Source of the DNA: UBA1794 sp031552405
GTDB taxonomy: Bacteria > Bacteroidota > Bacteroidia > Bacteroidales > Bacteroidaceae
Length of the DNA: 64,000 nt
Direction of reading: 5' to 3'
Assembly (NCBI GenBank): GCA_031552405.1
Contig: JAVBMN010000020.1
Span: forward strand, 43,257 to 107,256
This document shows, in pieces, positions 33,601 through 42,772 of the stretch. Below the pieces are notes generated by a model. It did not search any database. It saw only the letters and a list, made by a program, of their open reading frames with translations, and was not told the DNA's origin. The position numbers were made by a program, and so were the translations under genes. Every line of letters starts with the position of its first letter. The first letter of the stretch is position 1.

Positions 33601-36600
33601 ATGAGAAAGGTTCTCCTCATCAGCCTATTAATCTCGTCTTTGCACTCATTTGCACAGCCGTTCTCCCCTATCCGTAAACTGACGGTGGAAGACGGGCTGC
33701 CCAGCAATTACGTGATGAGTATTACGCAAGACAAGAACGGTTTCATGTGGCTGGCCACCGAAGCCGGCTTAAGCCGATTTGATGGAAAAGCCTTCAAGAC
33801 GTATAAGAAAAGTCGGCACACGAAGAATGCGCTTAGTGCCAATGAACTGAACAAGGTGATGGCTGATCCCGTAGACCCCATCATCTGGATTGCCACCCAG
33901 CGCAGCGGACTGAATAAGTTTGATTGCCGGACGGAGGAGTTCACCCTCTTCGTTCATGACGACAATGACCCGAACAGCATTTATCAGAACAACATTACCG
34001 ATCTGTGTTTCGACCGGAAAGGAAACCTGTGGGTAAGCAACTATTGGGGAGGCGTGGATTACTACGACAAAGCTAAGAACCGTTTTATCCATTACAACCG
34101 GAGCACTGTAAAACAGCTCCCTACAGACCAGGTCTGGACCATTGCCGACGATCATAAAGGTCATCTGTATATAGGGCATGTGACCGACGGAATGAGTATC
34201 CTGTCGGTAAAGGACAAAACCGTGACAAACTTCCAGCATGATCCCGACGACCCTTCAAGCCTGCCCAGTAATTTCGTGCGATCTATCCGCATCGACCGTT
34301 TCGGGAACGTCTGGGTGGGTACCGGTACCGGACTGGCATTGTACCTCCCTGAGAAGCAACACTTCATACATTTTAAAAATAAGACTCCCTACAACAAGAT
34401 CTTTGACACCCAGCTTCTCAAAGACGACAAGATATGGATTGCTACAGAGAAGGAAGGGATCCATATCCTTGATCTCCGCAATGAGATGTTCCTCTCTCCC
34501 GAACGTATCTCCATGCAAAATCTCACCTTATCAAACGAAACATCCAGCCTGTCCAATGCCCATGTACGGTGCATCTATCAGGACTTATTCGGCAATATCT
34601 GGATCGGTACCTATGGAGGAGGAGTGAACTTCATCAGCCACAAGCCCGACTTTTTCCAGCCCCTGAACCGGTCGCTCCCGGCTGATACGCATACACTGAT
34701 CGGCAACGAAGCCCTATGCGTGTGTGAAGACGAGGATGGACAGATCTGGACAGGTACTCACGGAGGTGGAATCCATGTATTCAAAGAAGGAAAGAAAGTA
34801 AGATCCTATACCAAAGAAAACAGCGCACTTCGTGACAATTTCATCCTGTCGGCCTTCAAAGATTCGAAGGGTAACTTGTGGTTCGGCACAAATGATGGAG
34901 GAGTTACTATATACGATCCGGCGCAGAAAACACTGAGGCCTTTCTCTCCCAAGGGTTTTGACGGCAAGAACATCCGTTGCTTCTACGAGACTAAAGACCA
35001 TCAGATCTGCATCGGTACGGAGGATCGGGCTCTGTTCCTCTACAACCCACAGAGCGGTGAAGTAAAGAAACTCCTGAGTGAGAACTCCGGTATCCCCAGC
35101 GACAACCTGGTCAGGGCCATCAACCAGGACGAAATGGGAAATCTGTGGACAGGCAGCCTCGGACAAGGCCTGAGCATACTGGGTCCTACGTATCAGGCGC
35201 TGTACCGTTATGATACAACCAATGGCTTCTACTCCAATACCATCCATTGCATTTTCAAAGACTCCCGAAAGCGGATGTGGGTGGGAACCGGAGAGGGGTT
35301 GATACTGTTTACCGGAGAAAATACATTTGTGGTGTATACGGAAAACGACGGACTGGAGAACAGTCAGGTGTATGCCATCATGGAGGATTCAAAAGGAGAG
35401 ATCTGGCTCTCTACGAACGCAGGCATCAGCCGATTCTCGCCCACCGAAAAGAAGTTCTACAATTATGGAGTAGCCGACGGCCTTTCCAAAGGAGGCTTTA
35501 TGAGCAAGTCTGTATGTAAAACACAGAAAGGGCTCATCTACTTCGGCTCGCAAAACGGGGTGTACTACTTTGACCCCACGCGGCTTCCTTATGCAGAGAA
35601 GCTTCCTCCTGTCGTACTAACCAGCTTCCAATGCTATGCCCGTAGTAGCCACAACCCGTCGGCCACGGAACAAGTAGCCGAATCGTACACATTATCTTCC
35701 CCTGAGATTCACTTGAGCTACAAACAAAATACCTTTTCCCTACTCTTCAATGTGCCCGATTATGCGTATGCGCACCGGCTTGAGTATGCGTACCAGTTGA
35801 AAGGGCTGTCAAAGGAATGGTACGACGTGGGCTCCAAAGGGGAAGTTACCTTCCGGAATCTGCCTCCAGGAAATTACACCTTTGTGGTAAAAGCAAGGCT
35901 GCCCAACCAGAACTGGCTGGTGGAATCAACCTTGGCCCACATTCGCATCAACCCTCCCTTCTGGGCTACTTGGTGGGCAAAGACGGTTTACTTCCTGCTG
36001 AGTATTGGTCTGATCGTCCTGATCGTGCGATTCTACAAAAAGCGTTTCCAACTGGAGAACATGCTCTACCTGGAAAAGCAAAACAGCCTGCAACAGCAAC
36101 GCCTGAACGATGAAAAGCTTCAGTTCTTCACAAATATCACACACGAATTGCGAACCCCTCTTACACTGATCGCCGGGCCGTTAGAGGATATCTCCAAAAA
36201 CGAAGAGCTCACCGGACCAATCCGCAAGAAAATCGGACTGATCCATCAAAATTCTACGCGTTTAATGGACTTGATCAACAAGATATTGGACTTCCGGAAA
36301 GCAGAAACCTACAATATGGCCTTGACGGTGCGTAAGGGCGACCTCTCCAAACTGGTGAGGGAAATCGGACTCAAATACTCTGAGCTGAATCAGAATAAAG
36401 ACATTGTTTTTACCGTTACCGTAGAGAGTGAGCCTGCAATCTTATACTTCGATCCGGAGAAGATGGATACAATCCTGGATAATCTCATCTCCAATGCATT
36501 TAAGTATACCGACCGGGGAAGCATAGAACTCATCCTGAGAGATCTGGAAATTCAACAGGTCTCTTACACAGAGATCGAGGTGAAAGATACCGGCCGTGGA

Positions 36601-37644
36601 ATCCCCAGAGAATTTATTCCCAAAGTCTTTGAACGCTACTACCAGGTACAGGACAAAGGTCAGACTTCCGGAACGGGTATCGGCCTGGCACTCGTGAAGA
36701 AGCTGGCACAATTACACCAGGCAGACCTCGTGGTGGACAGCGAAGAAGGAAAAGGCAGTTCTTTCAGACTGCGCCTGATTACCAATCACATCTACCCCAA
36801 TGCCATACTCGAGGACGAGGGTATGACCGAAAGTGAGTTCCGAAATCCGGAAGAGCATCTTGAAAGCACGACACACAAAAGAATCATGCTGATTGTGGAA
36901 GACAATATGGACATCGCCCATTACATCGAAGACAGTTTCTCGGAAGAGTACTCCATCCTGATTGCAAAGAACGGAAAACTGGCTCTTGAAACAGCCTTTC
37001 TTGAAATTCCCGACATCGTGATCAGTGATATTATGATGCCCGAGCTATCCGGTCTGGAGCTATGCACCTTATTAAAGAAAGACGTCCGTACCAGCCACAT
37101 CCCGGTGGTGCTTCTGACGGCCAAGACCTCGATACAGGACAAGACGAAGGGTTACTCCGCAGGAGCCGACTCATACATCACCAAACCTTTCAGCTCGGAT
37201 CTGCTCCGCACACGGATCAGCAACCTCATGCAGATGAGGGAGAACCTAGTGACGCTGATCAAAGAAAACCGGCTCGGCAAGAAGCGGAAGCACACAGATT
37301 CCCTGAATCAGATCGACCGGGAGTTTCTGGAACGTCTCATCAAGATCATCAAGGAGAAATCGTACACCGAAGAGCTGGACAATGAGGTACTGGCCCAGTC
37401 GGTACACTTGAGCTATTCAACCCTCTACCGGAAGTTGAAAGGGCTGACGGGCATGACTGTCAACGAGTTCATCCGCAAAATAAAGATGGAATACGCCGAA
37501 GAGCTCCTGCTGACAGGCCGGTACACCATTTCAGAGGTCGCCTTCCACGTAGGCATCAACAGCATCGATTATTTCCGCCAATGCTTTAAGAAAGAATTCG
37601 GCACCACGCCTTCCGAGCATCTGAAACGGCACAATCCTACATAA
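33601..37644 (+). CDS. Hybrid two-component system regulator (HTCS-3)
   Basis: The chosen start is the ATG at 33601 (1347 residues), opening a signal peptide (MRKVLLISLLISSLHSFAQ); the frame extends upstream to 33526 but that would span the presumed transcription start. Domains: propeller repeats about 25-700, Y_Y_Y about 725-785, membrane helix about 790-812, HisKA with H848 (THELRTPL), HATPase (NLISNAFKY, DTGRGI, GTGIGLAL), receiver with D1143 (SDIMMPELSG), AraC domain in the last 100 residues. It is more distant from HTCS-1 and HTCS-2 than they are from each other, especially in the DNA-binding domain (SYSTLYRKLKGLTGMTVNEF), so it probably recognises a different operator. It lies directly upstream of the third GH43 paralogue, its likely target. 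Confidence 0.95.
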   Translation: MRKVLLISLLISSLHSFAQPFSPIRKLTVEDGLPSNYVMSITQDKNGFMWLATEAGLSRFDGKAFKTYKKSRHTKNALSANELNKVMADPVDPIIWIATQRSGLNKFDCRTEEFTLFVHDDNDPNSIYQNNITDLCFDRKGNLWVSNYWGGVDYYDKAKNRFIHYNRSTVKQLPTDQVWTIADDHKGHLYIGHVTDGMSILSVKDKTVTNFQHDPDDPSSLPSNFVRSIRIDRFGNVWVGTGTGLALYLPEKQHFIHFKNKTPYNKIFDTQLLKDDKIWIATEKEGIHILDLRNEMFLSPERISMQNLTLSNETSSLSNAHVRCIYQDLFGNIWIGTYGGGVNFISHKPDFFQPLNRSLPADTHTLIGNEALCVCEDEDGQIWTGTHGGGIHVFKEGKKVRSYTKENSALRDNFILSAFKDSKGNLWFGTNDGGVTIYDPAQKTLRPFSPKGFDGKNIRCFYETKDHQICIGTEDRALFLYNPQSGEVKKLLSENSGIPSDNLVRAINQDEMGNLWTGSLGQGLSILGPTYQALYRYDTTNGFYSNTIHCIFKDSRKRMWVGTGEGLILFTGENTFVVYTENDGLENSQVYAIMEDSKGEIWLSTNAGISRFSPTEKKFYNYGVADGLSKGGFMSKSVCKTQKGLIYFGSQNGVYYFDPTRLPYAEKLPPVVLTSFQCYARSSHNPSATEQVAESYTLSSPEIHLSYKQNTFSLLFNVPDYAYAHRLEYAYQLKGLSKEWYDVGSKGEVTFRNLPPGNYTFVVKARLPNQNWLVESTLAHIRINPPFWATWWAKTVYFLLSIGLIVLIVRFYKKRFQLENMLYLEKQNSLQQQRLNDEKLQFFTNITHELRTPLTLIAGPLEDISKNEELTGPIRKKIGLIHQNSTRLMDLINKILDFRKAETYNMALTVRKGDLSKLVREIGLKYSELNQNKDIVFTVTVESEPAILYFDPEKMDTILDNLISNAFKYTDRGSIELILRDLEIQQVSYTEIEVKDTGRGIPREFIPKVFERYYQVQDKGQTSGTGIGLALVKKLAQLHQADLVVDSEEGKGSSFRLRLITNHIYPNAILEDEGMTESEFRNPEEHLESTTHKRIMLIVEDNMDIAHYIEDSFSEEYSILIAKNGKLALETAFLEIPDIVISDIMMPELSGLELCTLLKKDVRTSHIPVVLLTAKTSIQDKTKGYSAGADSYITKPFSSDLLRTRISNLMQMRENLVTLIKENRLGKKRKHTDSLNQIDREFLERLIKIIKEKSYTEELDNEVLAQSVHLSYSTLYRKLKGLTGMTVNEFIRKIKMEYAEELLLTGRYTISEVAFHVGINSIDYFRQCFKKEFGTTPSEHLKRHNPT

Positions 37645-37757
37645 GAAACCAGTTTTCATGAACCGTAATACAGGCTAAACAGTCTAAACAGTTGCTTTGA
37701 ATCATTTCTGGTGCATGAATGAACCATTTGTCAGGCATTGATTCCGCCAATTCATCT

Positions 37758-37765
37758 TATCTTTG
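37758..37765 (+). promoter_or_regulatory. -7 element (TATCTTTG) for GH43 paralogue 3
   Basis: Matches TAnnTTTG, 31 bases before the ATG at 37797, with TTG of the -33 region at 37738-37740. The operator seen at 7794 and 16616 is absent here. Confidence 0.65.
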
Positions 37766-37796
37766 CACAAAACCAAATTCCAAAAACCAAATCATC

Positions 37797-40757
37797 ATGA
37801 AGAATGTAAGAAACGCTTTTTCAATCTTGTTTCTCTTGCTCTTGGCCCTTGTGCGGTTGCAAGCACAAAGCTATGAAAGAGGCAATATGTTTATTACAGA
37901 ATTGCAAGAGCCTGTAGATGTGACAAACCGGATTCTGAACCCGAGTTTCGAGACGGGCGGACTGGCCAACTGGACAAACGACGGTATGCAATCCCAAACA
38001 AACGATTCCCCCACCAGCCAAGGCTGGCAGAAAAATGGAAGCGTATATGCCGAGAAATGGGTAGCCGACAGCGGCACACTGCCAAACGCCAGCCTGTCGC
38101 AGAAGTTATCCGGACTTCCCGCCGGTAAATATCTCTTTAAAGCACTGGCACACGCCGTCAACCAGTCCGGAACGCCCGCTGTTATAAAAGGTGCTTTCCT
38201 ATATGCCGGTATGTATGAAACGCTGGTAACAAGCGGAAAAGAGTATACCGTGGAGGCCACTGTAGCAGATGGTACGCTTGAAATCGGCTTCAAAACGGTG
38301 AATACAACCGCCAATTGGGTCGCATTTGATCACACCCGCCTGTACTATTGTGGAAGAAATGTAGAAATCTTCCAGGAACTTCTTGACCGAAAACTGGTAG
38401 TGGCCGTGGCAGATACATTATCCACCAACCGCCCTGGTTATTTCAACATTCTGCAGTACAGGGAAGCCATTGAAGCGGCGAAACATGTAGAACCTACCGA
38501 AGAAGCCGTACTCGCTGCGATACTTGCTTTGGATGCGGCCGCCTCCGAAGCTACACAGATCCGGGAAACCTACGCCTTGCTGAAAGAAGCGATCACAAAC
38601 CTGACCAAGGAGCTTAAAGCCACCCCCTCCTATCCCGACAAAGCCTATGTCGAAGCGATGATCGCCTCCGCACAGGCCATGTATGATGACCCCAATGACC
38701 AGCGCAGCCTGATCCAAACGTCCATTGCTGCCTTGGCTGCACAAAGCGAAACCCTCTCCCAATATATGTACCTGGGCAGGGATCTTCGGAATGCGAAAAG
38801 ATTGTTGAGTTCCTCCGAGTATCCTGATAAAACGCTCTTTTCCGCCGCAATCGAAGCGGCTCAAGAGGCTTATAATGATCCGTCCGGAAAAGATCTGATG
38901 CTTTCCATCAATGCCCTGTCGGCAGCTACTACCCTCTATCTGAACGGACGCCCTTCCAACTGGGCCACCATTAAAAATGGTGCCATGTGGAAAGATAACA
39001 GAGGAAGTGCCGTACAGGCACACGGCGCCGGTTTCGTACAAGTAGGCGATACCTGGTACATGATTGGGGAAGACCGCTCCAACTCATGGAACCCGGACGT
39101 AAACATGTACTCTACCAAGGACTTTGTAAACTGGAAGTTTGAGCGGAAGATCATCCAGAACGGAGTTACCCATTCCTCGCTGGGCAGCAGTCGGTTCATC
39201 GAACGCCCTAAGATTATGTACAACAAGAAAACCGGCAAGTTCGTGGTATGGTGCCACTGGGAGCAGAGTAATTACGGTGCTTCGGAAGCGGCTGTGTTCT
39301 ATTGCGATTCAGTGAACGGACCGTATAAGTTCCACTGGGCAGGCAGGCCGATGGGTGTCAAATCCCGCGACTGTACAGCATTCGTCGATGACGACGGGAC
39401 TGCCTACTTTATCTCCACCACTGAAGAGAACCAGCACTTGGGACTTTTCAAATTGTCTGACGATTACCTGAGCGTAGTAGAACACACCCAGCTCTTCTCC
39501 TGGCAGTCACGTGAAGCTCCGGCAGTGGTACGTATAGGCGATACATATTTCATGCTCTTCTCGGCCTGCTCGGGCTGGGACCCCAACCAGGCTTCCTATT
39601 CGTATTCGAAATCTCTGAAGAGTGGCTGGTCCAACCGAAGCAATATCGGGAATCCCTGGTCGTACGACACACAGGCCGCCTCGATCCTCAAACTACAGGG
39701 GTCTAAGGGCACTACCTATATATATGTAGGTGACCGTTGGCAGGACCCCGGCCTGCCGGAATCGAAAACCATTCTATTCCCGCTTACATTTAGCGGAAAT
39801 TCTGTAAACTTTAGCTACAAACAGCAGTTTGACTTGGATCTGGCTACAGGAACCTACCGTGAAACCGACACCGAAAAGACTCGTGTACCGAAGAAAGACT
39901 GGAAAGTCCGGGCCTTCAGCAGTCAAGAAACAAGCAGTGAAAGCGGAGCTGCCTCCAATGCCATCGACGGAAATCCAAACACGAAATGGCATACCAAGTA
40001 CAGCGGAAGCACCTCCCCTGCCCCTCATTTCATCGAAGTAGACATGGGAGCGGAGTACGAAATCTCCGGATTTCTGGCTATGCCCCGACTGGACAACTCC
40101 ACCAACGGCACCATCCGCGAATACCTGTTCCTAGTCAGCAAGGACGGAGAGGAATGGGAAACCGTATCCGGAGGAAGCTGGATGCCTTACGCAGCAGAAG
40201 TGTACTTCACCCCTACCCGCGCCAGGTACTTCCGCATGGTTGCCCTGTCAGGCACACACGCCTGTATTACAGAACTGGACGTATTGACGGAGGTGCGTCA
40301 ATACACCCCGTATACCATCACGCCGAATTATCAGACAGGCACTTCAAGCAGTTGGATGAACTCCAACCAAGTCAAAGTAAAGGAGGGGTTACGACTCAAA
40401 TTTGGTCCGAATCAGTCGGCCAAAGGAACTTGGGCATTCTCCGGTCCAAACTCGCACGCAGCCGCCACCCGGGAATATGAAATAGCCAAAACAACTGCTG
40501 CTGATGCGGGTACGTATACCTCTGTTTTTCTGGATATCTACAGCCAGTCCAGCAAGAAAGACTATTACGTAACTGTGACAGATCTTACCTCCATCGAAGG
40601 AACTACCTCAGATGAAAAGACAGAAGTAGACAAAAAGTACTACGACCTGCAAGGCATGGAATTGGCCAGTCCGGAATGGAACCAGGCGTATATATTGAAA
40701 CGGTTCTTTGACGATGGCTCTGTAGAAATAGAAAAAGAACTGAATCAAAATCCATAA
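37797..40757 (+). CDS. Secreted multidomain GH43 enzyme (GH43_24/34-like), paralogue 3
   Basis: The chosen start is the ATG at 37797 (986 residues) with signal peptide MKNVRNAFSILFLLLLALVRLQA; the longer frame to 37719 would run through the -7 element. N-terminal module about 42-185 (NPSFETG ... AFDHTRLYYCG), of a different subtype from the module in paralogues 1 and 2; FIVAR-like helical repeats 190-385; GH43 domain 390-690 with E469 (ERPK), E573 (REAPA) and Q626 (DTQ); F5/8 type C domain about 705-855; Ig-like module (ADAGTYTS); tail with KKYYDLQGME. Predicted exo-acting beta-galactosidase or galactanase. It sits next to HTCS-3, unlike paralogues 1 and 2, which neighbour HTCS-1 and HTCS-2, so the paralogues may answer to different inducers. 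Confidence 0.85.
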   Translation: MKNVRNAFSILFLLLLALVRLQAQSYERGNMFITELQEPVDVTNRILNPSFETGGLANWTNDGMQSQTNDSPTSQGWQKNGSVYAEKWVADSGTLPNASLSQKLSGLPAGKYLFKALAHAVNQSGTPAVIKGAFLYAGMYETLVTSGKEYTVEATVADGTLEIGFKTVNTTANWVAFDHTRLYYCGRNVEIFQELLDRKLVVAVADTLSTNRPGYFNILQYREAIEAAKHVEPTEEAVLAAILALDAAASEATQIRETYALLKEAITNLTKELKATPSYPDKAYVEAMIASAQAMYDDPNDQRSLIQTSIAALAAQSETLSQYMYLGRDLRNAKRLLSSSEYPDKTLFSAAIEAAQEAYNDPSGKDLMLSINALSAATTLYLNGRPSNWATIKNGAMWKDNRGSAVQAHGAGFVQVGDTWYMIGEDRSNSWNPDVNMYSTKDFVNWKFERKIIQNGVTHSSLGSSRFIERPKIMYNKKTGKFVVWCHWEQSNYGASEAAVFYCDSVNGPYKFHWAGRPMGVKSRDCTAFVDDDGTAYFISTTEENQHLGLFKLSDDYLSVVEHTQLFSWQSREAPAVVRIGDTYFMLFSACSGWDPNQASYSYSKSLKSGWSNRSNIGNPWSYDTQAASILKLQGSKGTTYIYVGDRWQDPGLPESKTILFPLTFSGNSVNFSYKQQFDLDLATGTYRETDTEKTRVPKKDWKVRAFSSQETSSESGAASNAIDGNPNTKWHTKYSGSTSPAPHFIEVDMGAEYEISGFLAMPRLDNSTNGTIREYLFLVSKDGEEWETVSGGSWMPYAAEVYFTPTRARYFRMVALSGTHACITELDVLTEVRQYTPYTITPNYQTGTSSSWMNSNQVKVKEGLRLKFGPNQSAKGTWAFSGPNSHAAATREYEIAKTTAADAGTYTSVFLDIYSQSSKKDYYVTVTDLTSIEGTTSDEKTEVDKKYYDLQGMELASPEWNQAYILKRFFDDGSVEIEKELNQNP

Positions 40758-40763
40758 CAAACC

Positions 40764-40807
40764 TTCACTTTTACTCCGCTCTGTGTGAAGAGCGGAGTAA
40801 AAGTGAA
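40764..40807. terminator. Bidirectional hairpin between convergent genes
   Basis: A perfect 17-base inverted repeat (TTCACTTTTACTCCGCT / AGCGGAGTAAAAGTGAA) with a 10-base loop lies between the ends of the 37797 gene and the minus-strand 40837 gene. Confidence 0.8.
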
Positions 40808-40836
40808 ACTATTTCCAACCAACCTCATTCACATCC

Positions 40837-41133
40837 CTATTTCTTTGCCTGCGAAGCGGCTGAATGTACCTTATCTTTGAGGTCATCCGCTTTCTCAGCG
40901 ATCGTATGAGCTGCATCTGCAACCTTATCTGCCACTTTGACTCCGGCATCCAAGGCCTTTTCCTTGGCCGTATCCACCATCTCTTCAGTCTGACCGCTCA
41001 TTTTGCATAAACTGTCACAGACTTTACCTGTAAACTCCTTCGCCTTCGGGGTGCATGAAAAGCGATAAACGAGTGCTCCTATGACCGAACCGATCCCCAG
41101 TCCGAGCCAAAAATTAGAATTGCAATTTGCCAT
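40837..41133 (-). CDS. YtxH-like small membrane-anchored protein
   Basis: 98 residues. One N-terminal membrane helix (FWLGLGIGSVIGALVYRF, 8-25) is followed by a long amphipathic, Ala/Lys/Asp-rich helix with repeats of the type VADKVADAAHTIAEKADDLKD (about 60-90). This layout matches YtxH-domain proteins, often linked to general stress but of unknown molecular role. It is the only minus-strand gene in the right part of the locus and has no evident link to carbohydrate use. Confidence 0.75.
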   Translation of the reverse strand: MANCNSNFWLGLGIGSVIGALVYRFSCTPKAKEFTGKVCDSLCKMSGQTEEMVDTAKEKALDAGVKVADKVADAAHTIAEKADDLKDKVHSAASQAKK

Positions 41134-41368
41134 AATCTATTGTTTTTAGTGGTAAATCCATGTGCGGAAAAAAGGTGACTCGCATATTTAAAACAGACAA
41201 AACCCACCACTTCCTTATTTTTAGGGAAACAGGGAAGTGGAACAAATGGTTTTCAGAAAGACCAAGGTTTAACAACTATTTCAAGCTTATAAGACATCCT
41301 GCAAAGGTTTGCATCACTTTTTTCAGTTTCAATGACAACGGTATAAAAGTTATCCGATACTTTTGTAA

Positions 41369-42745
41369 ATGATGATATATATTAAAGCCCTATTCTTGGG
41401 AGTCTTACTTTCCGGATCGGTAACCGCCCAAGTGAAGAATCCTTTCGGTCACGCACTGATACCTGATATGATTGCAGATGCAAGCATTCAGGAAATAAAC
41501 GGTATGTTTTACTGCTACGCCACTACCGACGGATACGGCCGTGGCCTGGAAACATCGGGTCCGCCCGTTGTGTGGAAATCCAAAGATTTTGTGCATTGGA
41601 GCTTTGAGGGCACCTATTTCCCCTCTGCTGCCAAACAAAAGTACTGGGCGCCAAGTAAGGCTGTGTATGCAAACGGGAAATATTACATCTACCCTACAAT
41701 CAATGCATACATGTACGCAGCAGTATCCGACAGCCCTGACGGGCCGTTCAGGTTGGCACGCGGAAAGGATGAATTTCATCTGCCTTTTACGTCGTCTACC
41801 TTATTGCAAACAAAGGACCCGGGCGGTATCGATGCCGAAATATTCATTGATGACGACGGACAGGCGTATGCATTCTGGGGGCGCAGGCATGTGGCCAAAC
41901 TTGACAAAAATATGATCACGGTGGACTCCGCCGTACATACGATTACAACCCCACGGAAGGAATACTCCGAAGGACCTATCTTCTTTAAAAGAAAAGGTAT
42001 ATACTATTACTTATATACGATCGGAGGAGATGAAAAATATCAATACGCGTATGTAATGAGCAAGGTGTCTCCGATGGGGCCCTTTGAAAGTCCCAAACAG
42101 GATATCATCTCCACTACCAATTATGACCGGGGCGTATTGGGCCCGGGACACGGATGCGTGTTCAACTTGGAAGGAACGGACAACTATTATTTTGCCTATC
42201 TGGAATTCGGACGGCGTAGTACGAACCGGCAAACGTACGTGAACTGTCTGGAATTCAACCCGGACGGAACGATTCGCCCGGTAGACCTGACCTTGGACGG
42301 AGTAGGTGCCCTGAGAAATGTAAAACAGGAAAAGCAGATCAAGCCCAACACCGTATATGCCTCCAGCACAAGGGAACCTTTACCGATCAAGCCCATGAAA
42401 GATACCCTTTGGCGAACGGAGTATTTTGTCCCCACTTTTGCCATTGACGGGGCAAACGGATCGCGGTGGATGACAGCAGACCAGGACAATGAGCGCTGGA
42501 TCATCGCAGACCTGGGAATCACCCGGAAAGTAAAACGCAGCGAGGTGTATTTCGTACGCCCCACAGCCGGACATGCATACCTGTTGGAAGGCTCTACTGA
42601 TGGGAAAACGTGGAAAAAATGCGGAGGGCATGAAGACGCTAAGATGCAGTCACCGCATACCGATGCCCTGAAAGACAAGTATCGATATCTCAGAATCAAA
42701 CTGTTACAGGGAGAACCGGGAATCTGGGAGTGGAATATCTTTTGA
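41369..42745 (+). CDS. Secreted GH43 enzyme with C-terminal discoidin-like domain
   Basis: 458 residues with signal peptide 1-20 (start at 41369 or the adjacent ATG at 41372). The GH43 domain spans about 22-320 with the classical triad: D37 (ADASI), D155 (GGIDAEIF), E201 (YSEGPI). Residues 325-458 form an F5/8 type C-like domain (DTLWRTEYF... AIDGANGSRWMT... NERWIIADLG) that probably binds sugar. Subfamily not assigned; arabinofuranosidase, xylosidase or galactofuranosidase activity are all possible. It lies 27 bases before the next GH43 gene and is probably co-transcribed with it. A TACTTTTG sequence lies only four bases before its start codon. Confidence 0.8.
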   Translation: MMIYIKALFLGVLLSGSVTAQVKNPFGHALIPDMIADASIQEINGMFYCYATTDGYGRGLETSGPPVVWKSKDFVHWSFEGTYFPSAAKQKYWAPSKAVYANGKYYIYPTINAYMYAAVSDSPDGPFRLARGKDEFHLPFTSSTLLQTKDPGGIDAEIFIDDDGQAYAFWGRRHVAKLDKNMITVDSAVHTITTPRKEYSEGPIFFKRKGIYYYLYTIGGDEKYQYAYVMSKVSPMGPFESPKQDIISTTNYDRGVLGPGHGCVFNLEGTDNYYFAYLEFGRRSTNRQTYVNCLEFNPDGTIRPVDLTLDGVGALRNVKQEKQIKPNTVYASSTREPLPIKPMKDTLWRTEYFVPTFAIDGANGSRWMTADQDNERWIIADLGITRKVKRSEVYFVRPTAGHAYLLEGSTDGKTWKKCGGHEDAKMQSPHTDALKDKYRYLRIKLLQGEPGIWEWNIF

Positions 42746-42772
42746 GAGTTAAAAGTTGAGGGAGGAAGTGAT

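Noticed and set aside
41160..41372. Plus-strand ORF of 70 codons upstream of the 41369 GH43 gene
   Set aside because: No recognisable protein features, a basic/aromatic random-looking composition, and an end overlapping the GH43 start; treated as intergenic.
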